The notes: generated by a model from the letters alone, not told the origin. DNA of 64,000 bases from Aureimonas psammosilenae (GCF_009176975.1 NZ_WEZG01000007.1:186001-250000); one strand, 5' to 3'. Positions 16,875 through 25,991 are shown, counted from the stretch's first letter. Translations and numbers: made by a program.

Positions 16875-18494
16875 ATGGGCGAGATCGAGTGGTGGCGGCG
16901 CGGCGTGATCTATCAGGTCTATCCGCGCTCCTTCCAGGATACGGATGGCGATGGCACCGGCGATCTCAACGGCATCCGGCACCGTCTCGGCTATCTCGAC
17001 GAACTTGGCGTCGACGCCCTTTGGATTTCGCCGATCTATCCCTCGCCCATGGCCGATTTCGGCTATGACGTCGCCGATTATTGCGACGTCGATCCCTTGT
17101 TTGGGAGCCTTCGCGAATTCGATGCGCTCGTGGAAGACGCGCATCGGCGCGGTATGCGCGTCATCCTCGACTTCGTGCCGAACCACACTTCCGACCGCCA
17201 TCCCTGGTTCCGCGAGGCCCGGCAGGGTCGGAAGTCGCGCAAGCGCGATTGGTACATCTGGCGCGACCCGAAGGCGGACGGCTCGGCCCCGAACAACTGG
17301 CTGTCGAATTTCGGCGGCAGCGCCTGGGAATACGACGAGGCGAGCGGGCAATATTACTACCACGCCTTTCTGAAGGAGCAGCCGGATCTCAACTGGCGCA
17401 ACGCCGAAGTTCGCGCCGCCATGTACGATGCCTTACGCTTCTGGTTGCGGCGCGGCGTCGATGGCTTCCGGGTCGACGTGCTTTGGCATCTCGTGAAGGA
17501 TGCCGCCTTCACCGACAATCCGCCGAACCCCGCTTGGCGCAAAGGAATGCCGGAGATCGACCGCCTGCTCCAGACCCATTCCACCGACCAGGACGAGGTG
17601 CACGAGGTCGTCGCCGAGATGCGCAGCGTCCTGTCCGAGTTCGGCGAGGATCGCCTGCTGATCGGTGAGATCTATCTGCCGGTGGAGCGTCTCGTTTCCT
17701 ATTACGGCAAGGCGGGGGAGGGGGCGCAGCTTCCCTTCAACTTCCAGCTCATCCATGCCGCCTGGAACGCGCCCAATCTGGCGCGGCTGATCGAGACCTA
17801 CGAGAGGGCGCTTCCCGCGAACGGCTGGCCGAACTGGGTGCTCGGCAATCATGACCAGAAGCGCATCGCGAGCCGTGTCGGCGAGCCGCAAGCCCGCGTC
17901 GCGGCCATGCTTCTCCTGACATTGCGCGGCACGCCGACGCTCTACTACGGCGACGAAATCGGCTTGACGCAGGTGGCGATCCCGCCCGATGGCGTTCGCG
18001 ATCCGTGGGAGCGCAACGAGCCGGGGCTCGGCTTCGGGCGCGATCCCCAGCGCACGCCCATGCAATGGGATGCAAGCCCGAATGCCGGCTTCACGGCCGG
18101 GCTTCCATGGCTTCCCCTGTCGGAGGATCGCGAAAGCCGCAATGCGGAGGCCATGCGCGATGACCCGTCCTCGCTTCTGGCGCTTTACCGGCGGCTGATC
18201 GCACTGCGCCGCCGATGGACGGCGCTTCATCTCGGCGCCTTTCGTCTCCTTCGCGGCGAAGGCGATGTCCTCGTTTTCGAACGCGTCCACGAAAGCGAGC
18301 GCCTGCTCGTCGCCCTGAATCTCGGCCACGAGCCGACGTCGGTGGATCTCGGCTCCTTCGTCGGCGGCACGGTGCTCCTGTCGACGCGTTTCGGGCGGCC
18401 GTCCGAGCGCTTGGGGCCTGTTCTGGAACTCGATCCCGACGAAGGCGTGGTGGTCGCGCGCGGTCGCACTGTCGCGGGCGGGCGCGATTTCTGA
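16875..18494 (+). CDS. Alpha-glucosidase / oligo-1,6-glucosidase (glycoside hydrolase family 13)
   Basis: Cytosolic GH13 enzyme of 539 residues that releases glucose from alpha-linked oligosaccharides such as maltose, isomaltose, sucrose or trehalulose. The N-terminus WWRRGVIYQVYPRSFQDTDG is typical. The nucleophile Asp is in DGFRVDVLWHL (near residue 201), the acid/base Glu in LLIGEIYLP (near 265) and the third carboxylate in VLGNHDQKR (near 325). Strand regions FDFVPNHTSDRHPWF and the calcium-loop-like DTDGDGTGD are present. No signal peptide is seen. The start ATG 16875 fits the family. An in-frame ATG at 16839 would only add a basic tail. It resembles rhizobial AglA-type enzymes, but no AglEFGK transporter genes are nearby. 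Confidence 0.9.
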   Translation: MGEIEWWRRGVIYQVYPRSFQDTDGDGTGDLNGIRHRLGYLDELGVDALWISPIYPSPMADFGYDVADYCDVDPLFGSLREFDALVEDAHRRGMRVILDFVPNHTSDRHPWFREARQGRKSRKRDWYIWRDPKADGSAPNNWLSNFGGSAWEYDEASGQYYYHAFLKEQPDLNWRNAEVRAAMYDALRFWLRRGVDGFRVDVLWHLVKDAAFTDNPPNPAWRKGMPEIDRLLQTHSTDQDEVHEVVAEMRSVLSEFGEDRLLIGEIYLPVERLVSYYGKAGEGAQLPFNFQLIHAAWNAPNLARLIETYERALPANGWPNWVLGNHDQKRIASRVGEPQARVAAMLLLTLRGTPTLYYGDEIGLTQVAIPPDGVRDPWERNEPGLGFGRDPQRTPMQWDASPNAGFTAGLPWLPLSEDRESRNAEAMRDDPSSLLALYRRLIALRRRWTALHLGAFRLLRGEGDVLVFERVHESERLLVALNLGHEPTSVDLGSFVGGTVLLSTRFGRPSERLGPVLELDPDEGVVVARGRTVAGGRDF

Positions 18495-18571
18495 ATGCTC
18501 AGGGAACCGATCGTCCCTTCGCATGTTCGAGGGGCGATTCCCTGTCCGCCCACCAATCGGAACCATCGTCG

Positions 18572-19438
18572 ATGACCGTTCGATACAAGCTCGGCTGCGA
18601 GCTTTCCTATGAGATCAAGAGCCTGACCGTCTTCATCTTCAACCTGGAGGTGGCGAAACTCGCCCGGCACATCGACCTCGTCGAGACGCTGACGATCGAT
18701 CCGGTTCGCCCGATCCGCACCTATACGGTTCCCGATATCCGCAACCGCTACTTCAGCCTGGAAGCGCAGGCCGGGCCTCTGGAAATCCGCTACGAGGCGG
18801 AAGTGACGCTCGACGTCCACCGCGCCGATCCGGCGACGGTACGCGAAACGCCGGTGGCGGAACTGCCGCTCGACATCATGCCCTTTCTTCTGCCCTCGCG
18901 CTTCGTGTCCTCCGATCGCCTCGCCGCCTATGCGCAGCGCGAATTCGGGCATCTGGACCAAGGCCATTCGCGCGTCACCGCGATCTGCAACTGGCTCTAC
19001 GACAATATCGAATACCGCCGCGGTTCATCGAACGGCGAAACCACGGCGGACGAGAGCCTGCTTCTCAGGGCCGGCGTTTGCCGCGACTTCGCCCATCTCG
19101 GCATCGCCTTCTGCCGCGCGCTCAACATCCCGGCGCGTTTCGTGAGTTGCTATGCCTACGGGCTGGAGCCGAGCGACTTCCATGCCGTGTTCGAGGCCTA
19201 TCTCGACGGGCGCTGGTGGCTCTTCGACGGCACGCGGCAGGCCAATCTCGACGGGCTCGTGCGCATCGGCGTCGGGCGCGATGCCGCCGAGATCGCCTTC
19301 GCCTCGCCCTTCGGCGAGATGCAGCCGGGGCCGGTCCGCATCACCATCCAGCATGCCGACGGCTCGCCCGAAGCGCCCGGCCGCACCGTGGACGCGATCT
19401 CCACCGAAGAGCCCGCCCCTCACGCGGGGGCGAACTGA
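18572..19438 (+). CDS. Transglutaminase-like protein (first of three)
   Basis: Transglutaminase/protease-like fold protein of 288 residues. The papain-type triad is visible: Cys near residue 170 in AGVCRDFAHL, His near 204 in DFHAVFEAYL and Asp near 219 in LFDGTRQ. An N-terminal beta-rich region (residues 1-140) precedes the catalytic domain, as in the bacterial transglutaminase-like family. No signal peptide or membrane segment is seen, so it is likely cytosolic. Members are usually peptidases or amidases rather than cross-linkers. It follows the alpha-glucosidase by 77 bases and converges with a paralogue only five bases away. The start ATG 18572 was chosen because the family N-terminus begins there. 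Confidence 0.87.
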   Translation: MTVRYKLGCELSYEIKSLTVFIFNLEVAKLARHIDLVETLTIDPVRPIRTYTVPDIRNRYFSLEAQAGPLEIRYEAEVTLDVHRADPATVRETPVAELPLDIMPFLLPSRFVSSDRLAAYAQREFGHLDQGHSRVTAICNWLYDNIEYRRGSSNGETTADESLLLRAGVCRDFAHLGIAFCRALNIPARFVSCYAYGLEPSDFHAVFEAYLDGRWWLFDGTRQANLDGLVRIGVGRDAAEIAFASPFGEMQPGPVRITIQHADGSPEAPGRTVDAISTEEPAPHAGAN

Positions 19439-19442
19439 AGCG

Positions 19443-20249
19443 TCAGGCGAGTTCGAACGTCGTCACCTCGAAGCGCGACAGAATGGTGGGGCCGAAGCTC
19501 GTGGAAAGGGCGACGTCGGTGGCGTCGCGGCCCGTCGCCATCAGGATGCGGCCGATGCGCGGAAAGTTGTGGCGCGCGTCGAACGTATACCATCGGCCGC
19601 TGAGATAGACTTCGAACCACGCGCTGAAATCCATCGGCGAGGGGACGGGCGGGATGCCGATATCGCCGAGATAGCCGGTGCAGTAGCGCGCCGGAATGTT
19701 CATGCAGCGGCAGAGTGTGATGGCGAGATGCGCGAAATCCCGGCAAACGCCCGTTCTGTCCGTGTAGCCGCCGAAGGCCGAGCGGGTGGAATCGGCGTTC
19801 TGGTAGTTGAAGGCGATCTGGTTGTGGGTGAAGTCGCAGATCGCCTGCACCCGGCCCCAGCCCGGCGCGGTGTGGCCGAACAGAGACCACGCGATCGTCG
19901 CGAGCTTGTCGGTGTCGCAGTAGCGGCTGCCAAGGAGATAAACCAGAACCTCGTCCGGCAAGTCCTGGATCTCGTGCTGGACGGCGTCCCAGGCGACGAT
20001 ATCGGGCTGACCGGAATCGTAGATGTCGAAGGTGGTGGAGATGTTGATGAGGCCGGGCGGCGCGACGATGCGCGTGCAGGCGTTGCCGAAGCCGTCGACA
20101 TAGTCCCAGGCCTCCACCGGCTGGTCGAATCGGAGGACTTGTTCCGACAGGAGATCGATCCGCCGGGACGGATGGACGTTGAGAACCAGCAGCATCGGTG
20201 TCGGCTGGCTGCATTCGTATCCAAGGGTGAAACCGGCGTGGATCTTCAT
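19443..20249 (-). CDS. Transglutaminase-like protein (second of three)
   Basis: A 268-residue member of the same fold, clearly diverged from its neighbours. The catalytic Cys lies near residue 169 in TGVCRDFAHLAITLCR. The His position reads DFSAWFEVYLSGRW, so the usual catalytic His is replaced by Ser in this alignment. The Asp is retained in TFDARHNFPR. If the alignment is right this copy may be non-catalytic or use another residue. The N-terminal domain begins KIHAGFTLGYECSQPTPMLL and carries the PSRRIDLLSEQ strand pattern. It is convergent with the first copy and separated by 80 bases from the third on the same strand, so the latter two probably share a transcript. Confidence 0.85.
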   Translation of the reverse strand: MKIHAGFTLGYECSQPTPMLLVLNVHPSRRIDLLSEQVLRFDQPVEAWDYVDGFGNACTRIVAPPGLINISTTFDIYDSGQPDIVAWDAVQHEIQDLPDEVLVYLLGSRYCDTDKLATIAWSLFGHTAPGWGRVQAICDFTHNQIAFNYQNADSTRSAFGGYTDRTGVCRDFAHLAITLCRCMNIPARYCTGYLGDIGIPPVPSPMDFSAWFEVYLSGRWYTFDARHNFPRIGRILMATGRDATDVALSTSFGPTILSRFEVTTFELA

Positions 20250-20329
20250 GGCGGCCCCAAATCCTCGAACGAAATGCCTTCTATGTCATCATTTGGCATT
20301 ACTGCTCAGAAATCCAGCCCTTTTGAACC

Positions 20330-21256
20330 CTATCCTTCGGCAAACGTGCGTTCGGCCTGCTTGGGCAGGAGCAGCGGGGCCACATCCTGGGTCGTCACGT
20401 TGACCTGAACCACCATGCCGAGATCGTCCGACGCCTCGCCGAAATAGCTGCCCGACAGGGGGATGGCTTGGCGCGGGTCGCGCGTCACGGCCACGCGGAT
20501 GAGGTCGCGGCTGCCGACGATGCCGTTGGTCGGATCGAACTCCACCCAGCCCGCGCCCGGAATGAAGACCTCGCACCAGGCATGAGTGGCGCCGCCGCCC
20601 AGCACCTGCGATCCGTCGCGGTCGGGTACGTAGATATAGCCGGTGACGAACCGTGCCGCGAAGCCGAGCGAGCGCACCGCCTCCATCATGAACAACGCGA
20701 AGTCGCGGCACGTGCCCCGCCGCGTATGGAGGGTCTGGAGCGGGGGCTGCGTGCCCGCTTCCAGGCGGCGCGAATAGGAAAAGCTTTCGCGTATCGCGTA
20801 GCAGAGCGTCATGAGGAGGGAGCCGGTATTGGTGCGCTTTCCCTTCGCCACGAACTGGCGCGCCCATTGGCCGACCTCGTCCTTCGGGTCGGGGTAATGG
20901 CGGGCGATGAGGCGGGCGAGATCCTCGGCCTCGTCCTCGCCATAGGCGAAGGGGTAGGTGAGGGCCTTGCGGTCGGCGCGAAAGTCGGGCGCGGCCTGCG
21001 GGGAATGATCGACCTGGATGCGGGTCTCGAAGCGCAGTTCCCTGGACTTGCCGCCGGGGCGCACCACGGCGACGCAATTGCCGAAGACGTCGTGCAGCCA
21101 TTGAACGCTTTTGGGCTTCGGCTCCACCTCGAGGACGGTTTCGATCAAGCGCTGGTCGTAGCTGTCGCGCGGCCGGAACATCAGGCGATGCTCGCCGAAG
21201 GCAACCGGGCGCGCATAGCGATAAAGGGTCGTGTGACGCACGGAAAAGACTGTCAT
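20330..21256 (-). CDS. Transglutaminase-like protein (third of three)
   Basis: A 308-residue transglutaminase-like protein with an N-terminal domain of the bacterial transglutaminase type (VRHTTLYRYARPVAFGEHRL, residues 6-25). The triad is complete: Cys near residue 181 in RGTCRDFALFMMEAVRSLG, His near 224 in THAWCEVFIPGAGW and Asp near 238 in EFDPTNG. In other Rhizobiales this type of protein often sits in an operon with an alpha-E domain protein and a circularly permuted ATP-grasp protein. Those are not present here. No signal peptide is seen. It is upstream of the second copy on the same strand and divergent from a small plus-strand gene at 21407. Confidence 0.9.
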   Translation of the reverse strand: MTVFSVRHTTLYRYARPVAFGEHRLMFRPRDSYDQRLIETVLEVEPKPKSVQWLHDVFGNCVAVVRPGGKSRELRFETRIQVDHSPQAAPDFRADRKALTYPFAYGEDEAEDLARLIARHYPDPKDEVGQWARQFVAKGKRTNTGSLLMTLCYAIRESFSYSRRLEAGTQPPLQTLHTRRGTCRDFALFMMEAVRSLGFAARFVTGYIYVPDRDGSQVLGGGATHAWCEVFIPGAGWVEFDPTNGIVGSRDLIRVAVTRDPRQAIPLSGSYFGEASDDLGMVVQVNVTTQDVAPLLLPKQAERTFAEG

Positions 21257-21406
21257 CGAATGGTCTGATCGCTCGGAAGGAAGTCAGCCGTTGAGGAGCT
21301 GGTGACGAAGAACGCTTGGCCTCCTACGGGGCAGGGCCGCCGCGCGGGAACAAAGTCTCCTCGCCGATGCTTTCTCGGGCCTAGCCGAGCGAGAGGAGCA
21401 GCGCCA

Positions 21407-21574
21407 GTGCCGGACGAAAGCAAGCTGAAGAAGGCCAGCGACGCGTTGAGCGCGCAAGGCCAGCAGGACGAGCTGAAGAAGCCTGAGGAACTCGACGTGG
21501 TGGGCTCGGCGAAGGGGCAGCATCCGCAGGCGAGCGCGGCTGAGGTCAAGAACCGCGATCCGAAGGCCTCCTGA
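21407..21574 (+). CDS. Small charged hypothetical protein
   Basis: A 55-residue hydrophilic protein starting at GTG 21407 (MPDESKLKKASDALSAQGQQ), with a good AGGAG site at 21393-21397. It is rich in Lys, Glu, Asp, Ala and Gln with no hydrophobic segment or cysteine, so it is probably disordered or helical. It is divergent from the third transglutaminase-like gene and ends four bases before the convergent GAF-EAL gene. I recognise no family. Confidence 0.5.
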   Translation: MPDESKLKKASDALSAQGQQDELKKPEELDVVGSAKGQHPQASAAEVKNRDPKAS

Positions 21575-21577
21575 AGT

Positions 21578-22801
21578 TCAGGCCACTACCCCGGCGATGG
21601 CCTCGGCCGGCATCGGTCGGCCGAGCAGGAATCCTTGCGCCGCCGGAATGCCGAGGCGTTTCAGGACATCGAGTTCCGCCTGCTTCTCCACACCCTCCGC
21701 CACCACGCGACAGGCCACTTGTCCGGCAAAACCCATGAGAGCGGTCGCGAGCGCGAGCTTCATCGGGTCGAGGTGGATGTCGCGAACGATATCGCGATCG
21801 AGCTTCATGATGTCGGGGCGGATCGCCAGCACATGGCGCAGGCTGGCATAGCCGGCACCCACATCGTCGATGGCGATGCGGATGCCTTCCGCCCTCATGC
21901 AGGCGAATTCCGCGACGAGCGGCGCGTAGTCGCGGACCTTGTCGTGCTCGGTCAGTTCGATCACGATCCGCCGTGTCGGAAGGCCGGCGAAGGTTTTGTG
22001 GAAACGGCTGTCGAGGATCGTCTCCGGCGATGCGTTCACCCCGAGCGACAGATCGGGAATGGCCCAAAGAGGGGCGAAGGCTTCGAGCGCGTTGCGGATC
22101 GCCTGGAGTTCCAGATCGACCTGAAGCCCAACTTCGGCGGCCTCGGCGAACCATTCGTCTGGAGGTCGCCGGGGCTCCATGGAAAAACGTGCCAGCGCTT
22201 CCACCCCGATCGGGCGCATCGGCTCCAGGTCGAAGATGGGCTGGAACACGATCGACGGCTTGCCGGAGGCGATCACGGAGACGATGCGCTCGCGCTTCTC
22301 CGTGCGGCTGCGATCCATTTTCCGGGTGCGCTCGATGCGCCGGGCGGTCAGTTCGGCGAAGGTGCGCATCATGCGCAGATCGCCCATGTCGAGCGACGGT
22401 GCAGGCTCGTGGCTGAAGCAGCAGAAGGTGCCGTAAAGGCTGCCGTCCGATAAGCGGATCGGAACGCTGAGATGGGCGCCGATGGGAAGCTCGGCGGTGA
22501 CGGGAAGGGTTGCGGTTTCCGGCACGCGGCTCGTGTCGCGGATCAATTGGGGAAGGCGGCCGTCCACGATGCGCTGGCAGTAGCTTTCTTCCAGCGGCGT
22601 GCCCTCGCCGGCGGAGAAGGGCGATGCGGCTTCGCTTTCGATATGGCGGAAGATCCGGCGCGATCCGACGAACTCGCCGACAAAGGCGACATCCATTCCC
22701 AGATTGGCTCTTACCGTCCTGAGAATATCGCCGACATCGCCGAGAATTTCGGATTGCTCCCCCGCTTCCTCCTCCGGTTTGCGCACGTTCCGAATGTCCA
22801 T
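21578..22801 (-). CDS. GAF-EAL protein, predicted c-di-GMP phosphodiesterase
   Basis: A 407-residue cytosolic protein with an N-terminal GAF domain (about residues 20-165; VRANLGMDVAFVGEF through SVPIRLSDGSLYGTFCCFS) and a C-terminal EAL domain (about 175-405). The EAL signature is in IGVEALARF (near 199). The loop corresponding to DDFGTG reads DDVGAGYAS, with the metal-binding aspartates kept, and AEGVEKQAELDVL is present. There is no GGDEF domain, so hydrolysis of c-di-GMP under control of a small ligand bound by GAF is the likely role. The ATG at 22801 gives MDIRNVRKPEEE. Other in-frame Met codons lie upstream at 22849 and 22912, and the ribosome binding site is weak for all. Confidence 0.88.
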   Translation of the reverse strand: MDIRNVRKPEEEAGEQSEILGDVGDILRTVRANLGMDVAFVGEFVGSRRIFRHIESEAASPFSAGEGTPLEESYCQRIVDGRLPQLIRDTSRVPETATLPVTAELPIGAHLSVPIRLSDGSLYGTFCCFSHEPAPSLDMGDLRMMRTFAELTARRIERTRKMDRSRTEKRERIVSVIASGKPSIVFQPIFDLEPMRPIGVEALARFSMEPRRPPDEWFAEAAEVGLQVDLELQAIRNALEAFAPLWAIPDLSLGVNASPETILDSRFHKTFAGLPTRRIVIELTEHDKVRDYAPLVAEFACMRAEGIRIAIDDVGAGYASLRHVLAIRPDIMKLDRDIVRDIHLDPMKLALATALMGFAGQVACRVVAEGVEKQAELDVLKRLGIPAAQGFLLGRPMPAEAIAGVVA

Positions 22802-23122
22802 CCCTACGCACCGGCGCGACTCCCATCGTTGGCCGGTTTGACCTTTCATAGGAACGAATGGTTTTCTCCAAAAAGTAAAGATCGCCACCTGGCCTTTCCG
22901 ACTGGCCGGCACGCCATTCGGGCAGCGACGGGACTGACGACCAAGCCTTTGGCCGCGCCGGTGCCGGGAATGCGAGGTCGCCTATGCGTGCAAATGCCAC
23001 GCATCTTTGGCGACTTTCAGTGAAAACGGGGAACCGATGTCGGCCGAGGACAACTTTCCCTTCCGCTCGCTATGACGCATAGACGGAGCAGATCGTTGAA
23101 ACCCGAGCGAACCGAAGGCGCG
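22802..23122. other. 321-base divergent spacer
   Basis: This stretch lies between the GAF-EAL gene and a small membrane-protein gene and should hold both promoters. It is a little poorer in GC around 22850-22890. I see no palindrome, RNA gene or convincing small gene in it. Confidence 0.35.
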
Positions 23123-23359
23123 ATGTCCGACAACGATAAATATACGAACGAGAAGCACGGCACGTTCACCCCGATCGGGGTGATCCTCGTGATCGCGGTC
23201 TGCGTGCTCGTGGCGATCTTCGTCTTCACGTGGAGAAGCGGCGGCTATGCGCCGCCATCGGCTCCCACATCGGCGCCCGCCGCGACGGGAACGGGCGAGC
23301 CCAATCCGAACCAGCTCGCGCCAGCGCCTGTCCCCGGACAATCTCCGACGGCACCTTGA
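23123..23359 (+). CDS. Small single-pass membrane protein
   Basis: A 78-residue protein with a charged start (MSDNDKYTNEKHGTFTP), one strong transmembrane helix (about residues 18-37, GVILVIAVCVLVAIFVFTW) and a Pro/Ala/Thr-rich tail that ends GQSPTAP. The tail is probably periplasmic, with the start inside. An upstream in-frame ATG at 23072 would add 17 basic residues, but the ATG at 23123 fits the hydrophilic start better. I recognise no family. It converges with efp. Confidence 0.55.
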   Translation: MSDNDKYTNEKHGTFTPIGVILVIAVCVLVAIFVFTWRSGGYAPPSAPTSAPAATGTGEPNPNQLAPAPVPGQSPTAP

Positions 23360-23408
23360 CGATCAGGCTCGGGGGCCGGGCAGCAGTCCGTCCCCCGGAG
23401 CTTGAAGG

Positions 23409-23981
23409 TCAGTCCTTGGCGCGTTCCACATAGGAGCCGTCTTCCGTCATGATGACGATGCGCGTTCCGGCCGAGATATGCGGGGGAACGGTGGTGCGTA
23501 CGCCGTTGGACAGGATCGCCGGCTTGTAGGAGGAGGAGGCCGTCTGGCCCTTCGTCACCGGCTCGGTTTCCGCCACCTCGAAGGTGACGCGCTGCGGCAG
23601 GACGATGGTGAGCGGCACGCCGTTGTGCTGGGAAACCTGAACCGCCATGCCTTCCTGAAGGTACGGGGCCTGGTCGCCGACCACATCCGGGGGAACCGCG
23701 ACCTGATCGAAGGTCTCGGGGTTCATGAAGTGGAAGCCTTCGTCGTCGGAATAAAGGAAGGTGTGCTCGCGGTCTTCCACGAAGGCGCGCTCGACCTGTT
23801 CGGTGGTGCGGTAGCGGTCGGAAACCTTCACGCCGTCCGAGATGCGGCGCATGTCGAGCTGGGTGACGGGCGTGCCCTTGCCGGGATGGATGTTCTCGGC
23901 GAACAGGATCACGTAGAGCTTGCCGTCCTCGCGTTCGACGACGTTGCCTTTGCGGAGCGAACTGGCAATAACTTTGACCAC
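23409..23981 (-). CDS. efp: Translation elongation factor P
   Basis: EF-P of 190 residues, which enters stalled ribosomes at consecutive prolines and stimulates peptide bond formation. The three beta-barrel domains are all present: the KOW-like N-terminal domain (1-65), the central OB domain (66-130) and the C-terminal OB domain ending [19 protein letters not shown]. The loop that is post-translationally modified reads [11 protein letters not shown] with Lys35 at the tip, which is the beta-lysylation type of EF-P. This agrees with the divergent epmA gene 124 bases away. The start [16 protein letters not shown] is unambiguous. Confidence 0.96.
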   Translation of the reverse strand: MVKVIASSLRKGNVVEREDGKLYVILFAENIHPGKGTPVTQLDMRRISDGVKVSDRYRTTEQVERAFVEDREHTFLYSDDEGFHFMNPETFDQVAVPPDVVGDQAPYLQEGMAVQVSQHNGVPLTIVLPQRVTFEVAETEPVTKGQTASSSYKPAILSNGVRTTVPPHISAGTRIVIMTEDGSYVERAKD

Positions 23982-24105
23982 GGGCGAGCGACCTTCGATA
24001 AGCGGCCGGCATCGCGCGCCGGCATCCGATTGGGTTGGGCACGCCCTATAGCATCTTGCGCGCCGCCGCCAGTCGGTCGCCTTTTCGCGAGTTCATCAAG
24101 GTTTC

Positions 24106-25158
24106 ATGACGCAAGCTTCGCCCTGGTGGACGCCCCATGTCCATGCCGACCGCCGTCCGCGCCTTCTCGCCCGCAACCGCATCGCTCGCGCCTTTCGCGA
24201 CTGGTTCGAAGCGCGCGACTTCGTGGAGGTGACGACCGCCTGCCTCCAGGTCTCGCCCGGCAACGAGGCGCATCTGTCGGCTTTCTCGACGGAAATGATC
24301 GCTCCAGGCGGCCGCCGCCACCCGTTCCATCTCCACACCTCGCCGGAATTTGCCTGCAAGAAGCTTCTGGCGGCCGGCGAACCGCGCATCTTCAGCCTCG
24401 GCCCGGTCTGGCGAAACCGCGAGCGCGGGGCCTTGCACCATCCCGAATTCACCATGCTGGAATGGTACCGCGCGGGGGAGTCCTACGAGAGCCTGATGCG
24501 GGACGCCGCCGATCTCGTGGCGCTGGCCGCCGAACGGGCGGGAGCGAAGCGTTTCTCCTTCCGGGGCCGCGAAGCCGACCCCTTTGCCGAGCCTGAGCGC
24601 CTGTCGGTGGCCGAAGCCTTCCACCGCTTCGCCGGCATCGATCTTCTCCAAACCGTTTTCCCCACCGGCGAAACCGACCGCGAGGGCCTTCACGCGGCAC
24701 TCGCGCAAGCCGGCCTTCGCACCGCGTCCGACGACACATGGGCCGATCTCGTCAGTCGCGTCATGGTGGAGCGCATCGAGCCCAATCTCGGGGAAGGGCG
24801 CGCGACGATCCTCTGCGAATACCCCATTCCCGAAGCGGCGCTCGCGCGGCCGAAGGCCGGCGACGGGCGGGTGGCCGAGCGCTTCGAACTTTATCTCTGC
24901 GGCGTCGAACTCGCCAACGCCTTTGGCGAACTCACCGACCCGGCCGAGCAGCGGCGGCGCTTCGAAGCGGAGATGGACGAGAAGGAGCGCGTCTATGGCG
25001 AGCGCTATCCGCTGGACGAGGACTTCCTGCGAGCGCTCCACGCCATGCCGGAAGCCTCAGGCATCGCCCTTGGCTTCGACCGGCTCGCCATGCTCGCCAC
25101 CGGCGCGCGCCGGATCGAGGACGTTCTCTGGACGCCGGTCGCGGACCCCGAAGGCTAA
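24106..25158 (+). CDS. epmA: EF-P beta-lysylation enzyme EpmA (GenX/PoxA)
   Basis: A 350-residue paralogue of the catalytic domain of class II lysyl-tRNA synthetase that lacks the anticodon-binding domain. It attaches (R)-beta-lysine to the conserved lysine of EF-P. Class II motif 2 is visible as SLGPVWRNRERGALHHPEFTMLEWYR (residues about 105-130), and motif 3 as ALGFDRLAML near residue 325. It is divergent from its substrate gene efp. The aminomutase EpmB, which makes beta-lysine from lysine in known systems, is not in the window. The gene end overlaps the convergent amidotransferase gene by four bases. Confidence 0.94.
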   Translation: MTQASPWWTPHVHADRRPRLLARNRIARAFRDWFEARDFVEVTTACLQVSPGNEAHLSAFSTEMIAPGGRRHPFHLHTSPEFACKKLLAAGEPRIFSLGPVWRNRERGALHHPEFTMLEWYRAGESYESLMRDAADLVALAAERAGAKRFSFRGREADPFAEPERLSVAEAFHRFAGIDLLQTVFPTGETDREGLHAALAQAGLRTASDDTWADLVSRVMVERIEPNLGEGRATILCEYPIPEAALARPKAGDGRVAERFELYLCGVELANAFGELTDPAEQRRRFEAEMDEKERVYGERYPLDEDFLRALHAMPEASGIALGFDRLAMLATGARRIEDVLWTPVADPEG

Positions 25159-25991
25159 CGCCCCGCGACGAAGCCGAGGAAGTTGGATAGCTCGCGCATC
25201 CGCCGCTCGGGCTCCGTCACTTCCCGGTCGAGGCCGAGCATCCAGAGAAGGTCCTTGCGGTCGGGTTCGCGGCCGAGAGCCTCGATCCGGTCCGCATGGG
25301 TCGCGGCGTCCTTTTCGTTCTCCACGAGACCCGTTTCGACGATCTCCTCCGCTTGCCGGCGGATGGAGGCGGCGATCTCTTGAAGCGTCAGTTCGGGGTG
25401 ATACTGGACGCCCCAGAACAGGCCTTCGCCGCGCCGCATCTCGACGGCCTGGACAAAGGTGGTGCGCGCCTCAGCCAGAACCACCGCCCCCTGCGGCAGT
25501 TCGGCGGTTTCGTCGAAATGCATGGCCGGCGCGTCCCAGGCGATGGGGCGCTCGCGCAGCATCGGATGGTCGCGGCCGGCATCGGTCGCCACGATCCCGC
25601 GCGTGAAGCCGGCCGCCATGCGCGGCTCGCGCTTCTTCACGCGCCCGCCAAGGGCTGCCACCGCGATCTGCAACCCGGCGCAGGAGCCGAAGACCGGCAG
25701 GCCCGCATCGAGCACCGCCAGCATGGCGGCCTTTGCGCTCCGGGTCTCGGGACTGGAGGATGCCATCTCGATGGGTGAGCCGGAAAAGAACGCCGCGTCG
25801 AAGCCCGCCAGTTCTGCCGGCGAGGGCAGGGGCGTGCCGTCGACACAGGAGACCGACCGGCAAGAACAGTCCGGGTCCAACTCCCGCAGCGTGTCGGCAT
25901 AGGTCTCGTCGGAAGCGGCTCCGACGCTTTGCCGGCGCGCTTCGCGCTCGTCCGGCGTTTCGCTGGCGACGATGAGATAGCGGTGGGTCAA
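25155..25991 (-). CDS. Class I glutamine amidotransferase-like protein (GMP synthase type)
   Basis: A 278-residue protein with the class I glutamine amidotransferase fold. The nucleophile Cys104 is in FGSCAGLQIA and the His/Glu pair is His198 and Glu200 in GVQYHPEL, so the triad is complete. It is a free-standing amidotransferase rather than part of a synthetase. Relatives include gamma-glutamyl peptidases and carbamoyl-transfer-associated proteins, so deamidation or glutamyl cleavage of a small molecule is plausible but not proven. The C-terminal 60 residues are helical and hold no known domain. It converges with epmA. Confidence 0.85.
   Translation of the reverse strand: MTHRYLIVASETPDEREARRQSVGAASDETYADTLRELDPDCSCRSVSCVDGTPLPSPAELAGFDAAFFSGSPIEMASSSPETRSAKAAMLAVLDAGLPVFGSCAGLQIAVAALGGRVKKREPRMAAGFTRGIVATDAGRDHPMLRERPIAWDAPAMHFDETAELPQGAVVLAEARTTFVQAVEMRRGEGLFWGVQYHPELTLQEIAASIRRQAEEIVETGLVENEKDAATHADRIEALGREPDRKDLLWMLGLDREVTEPERRMRELSNFLGFVAGR

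Noticed and set aside
19433-19456. CGAACT...AGTTCG repeat at the convergent ends of two transglutaminase-like genes
   Set aside because: The arms are only six bases with a 13-base spacer and no T run, and the sequence lies within coding ends. Too weak to call a terminator.
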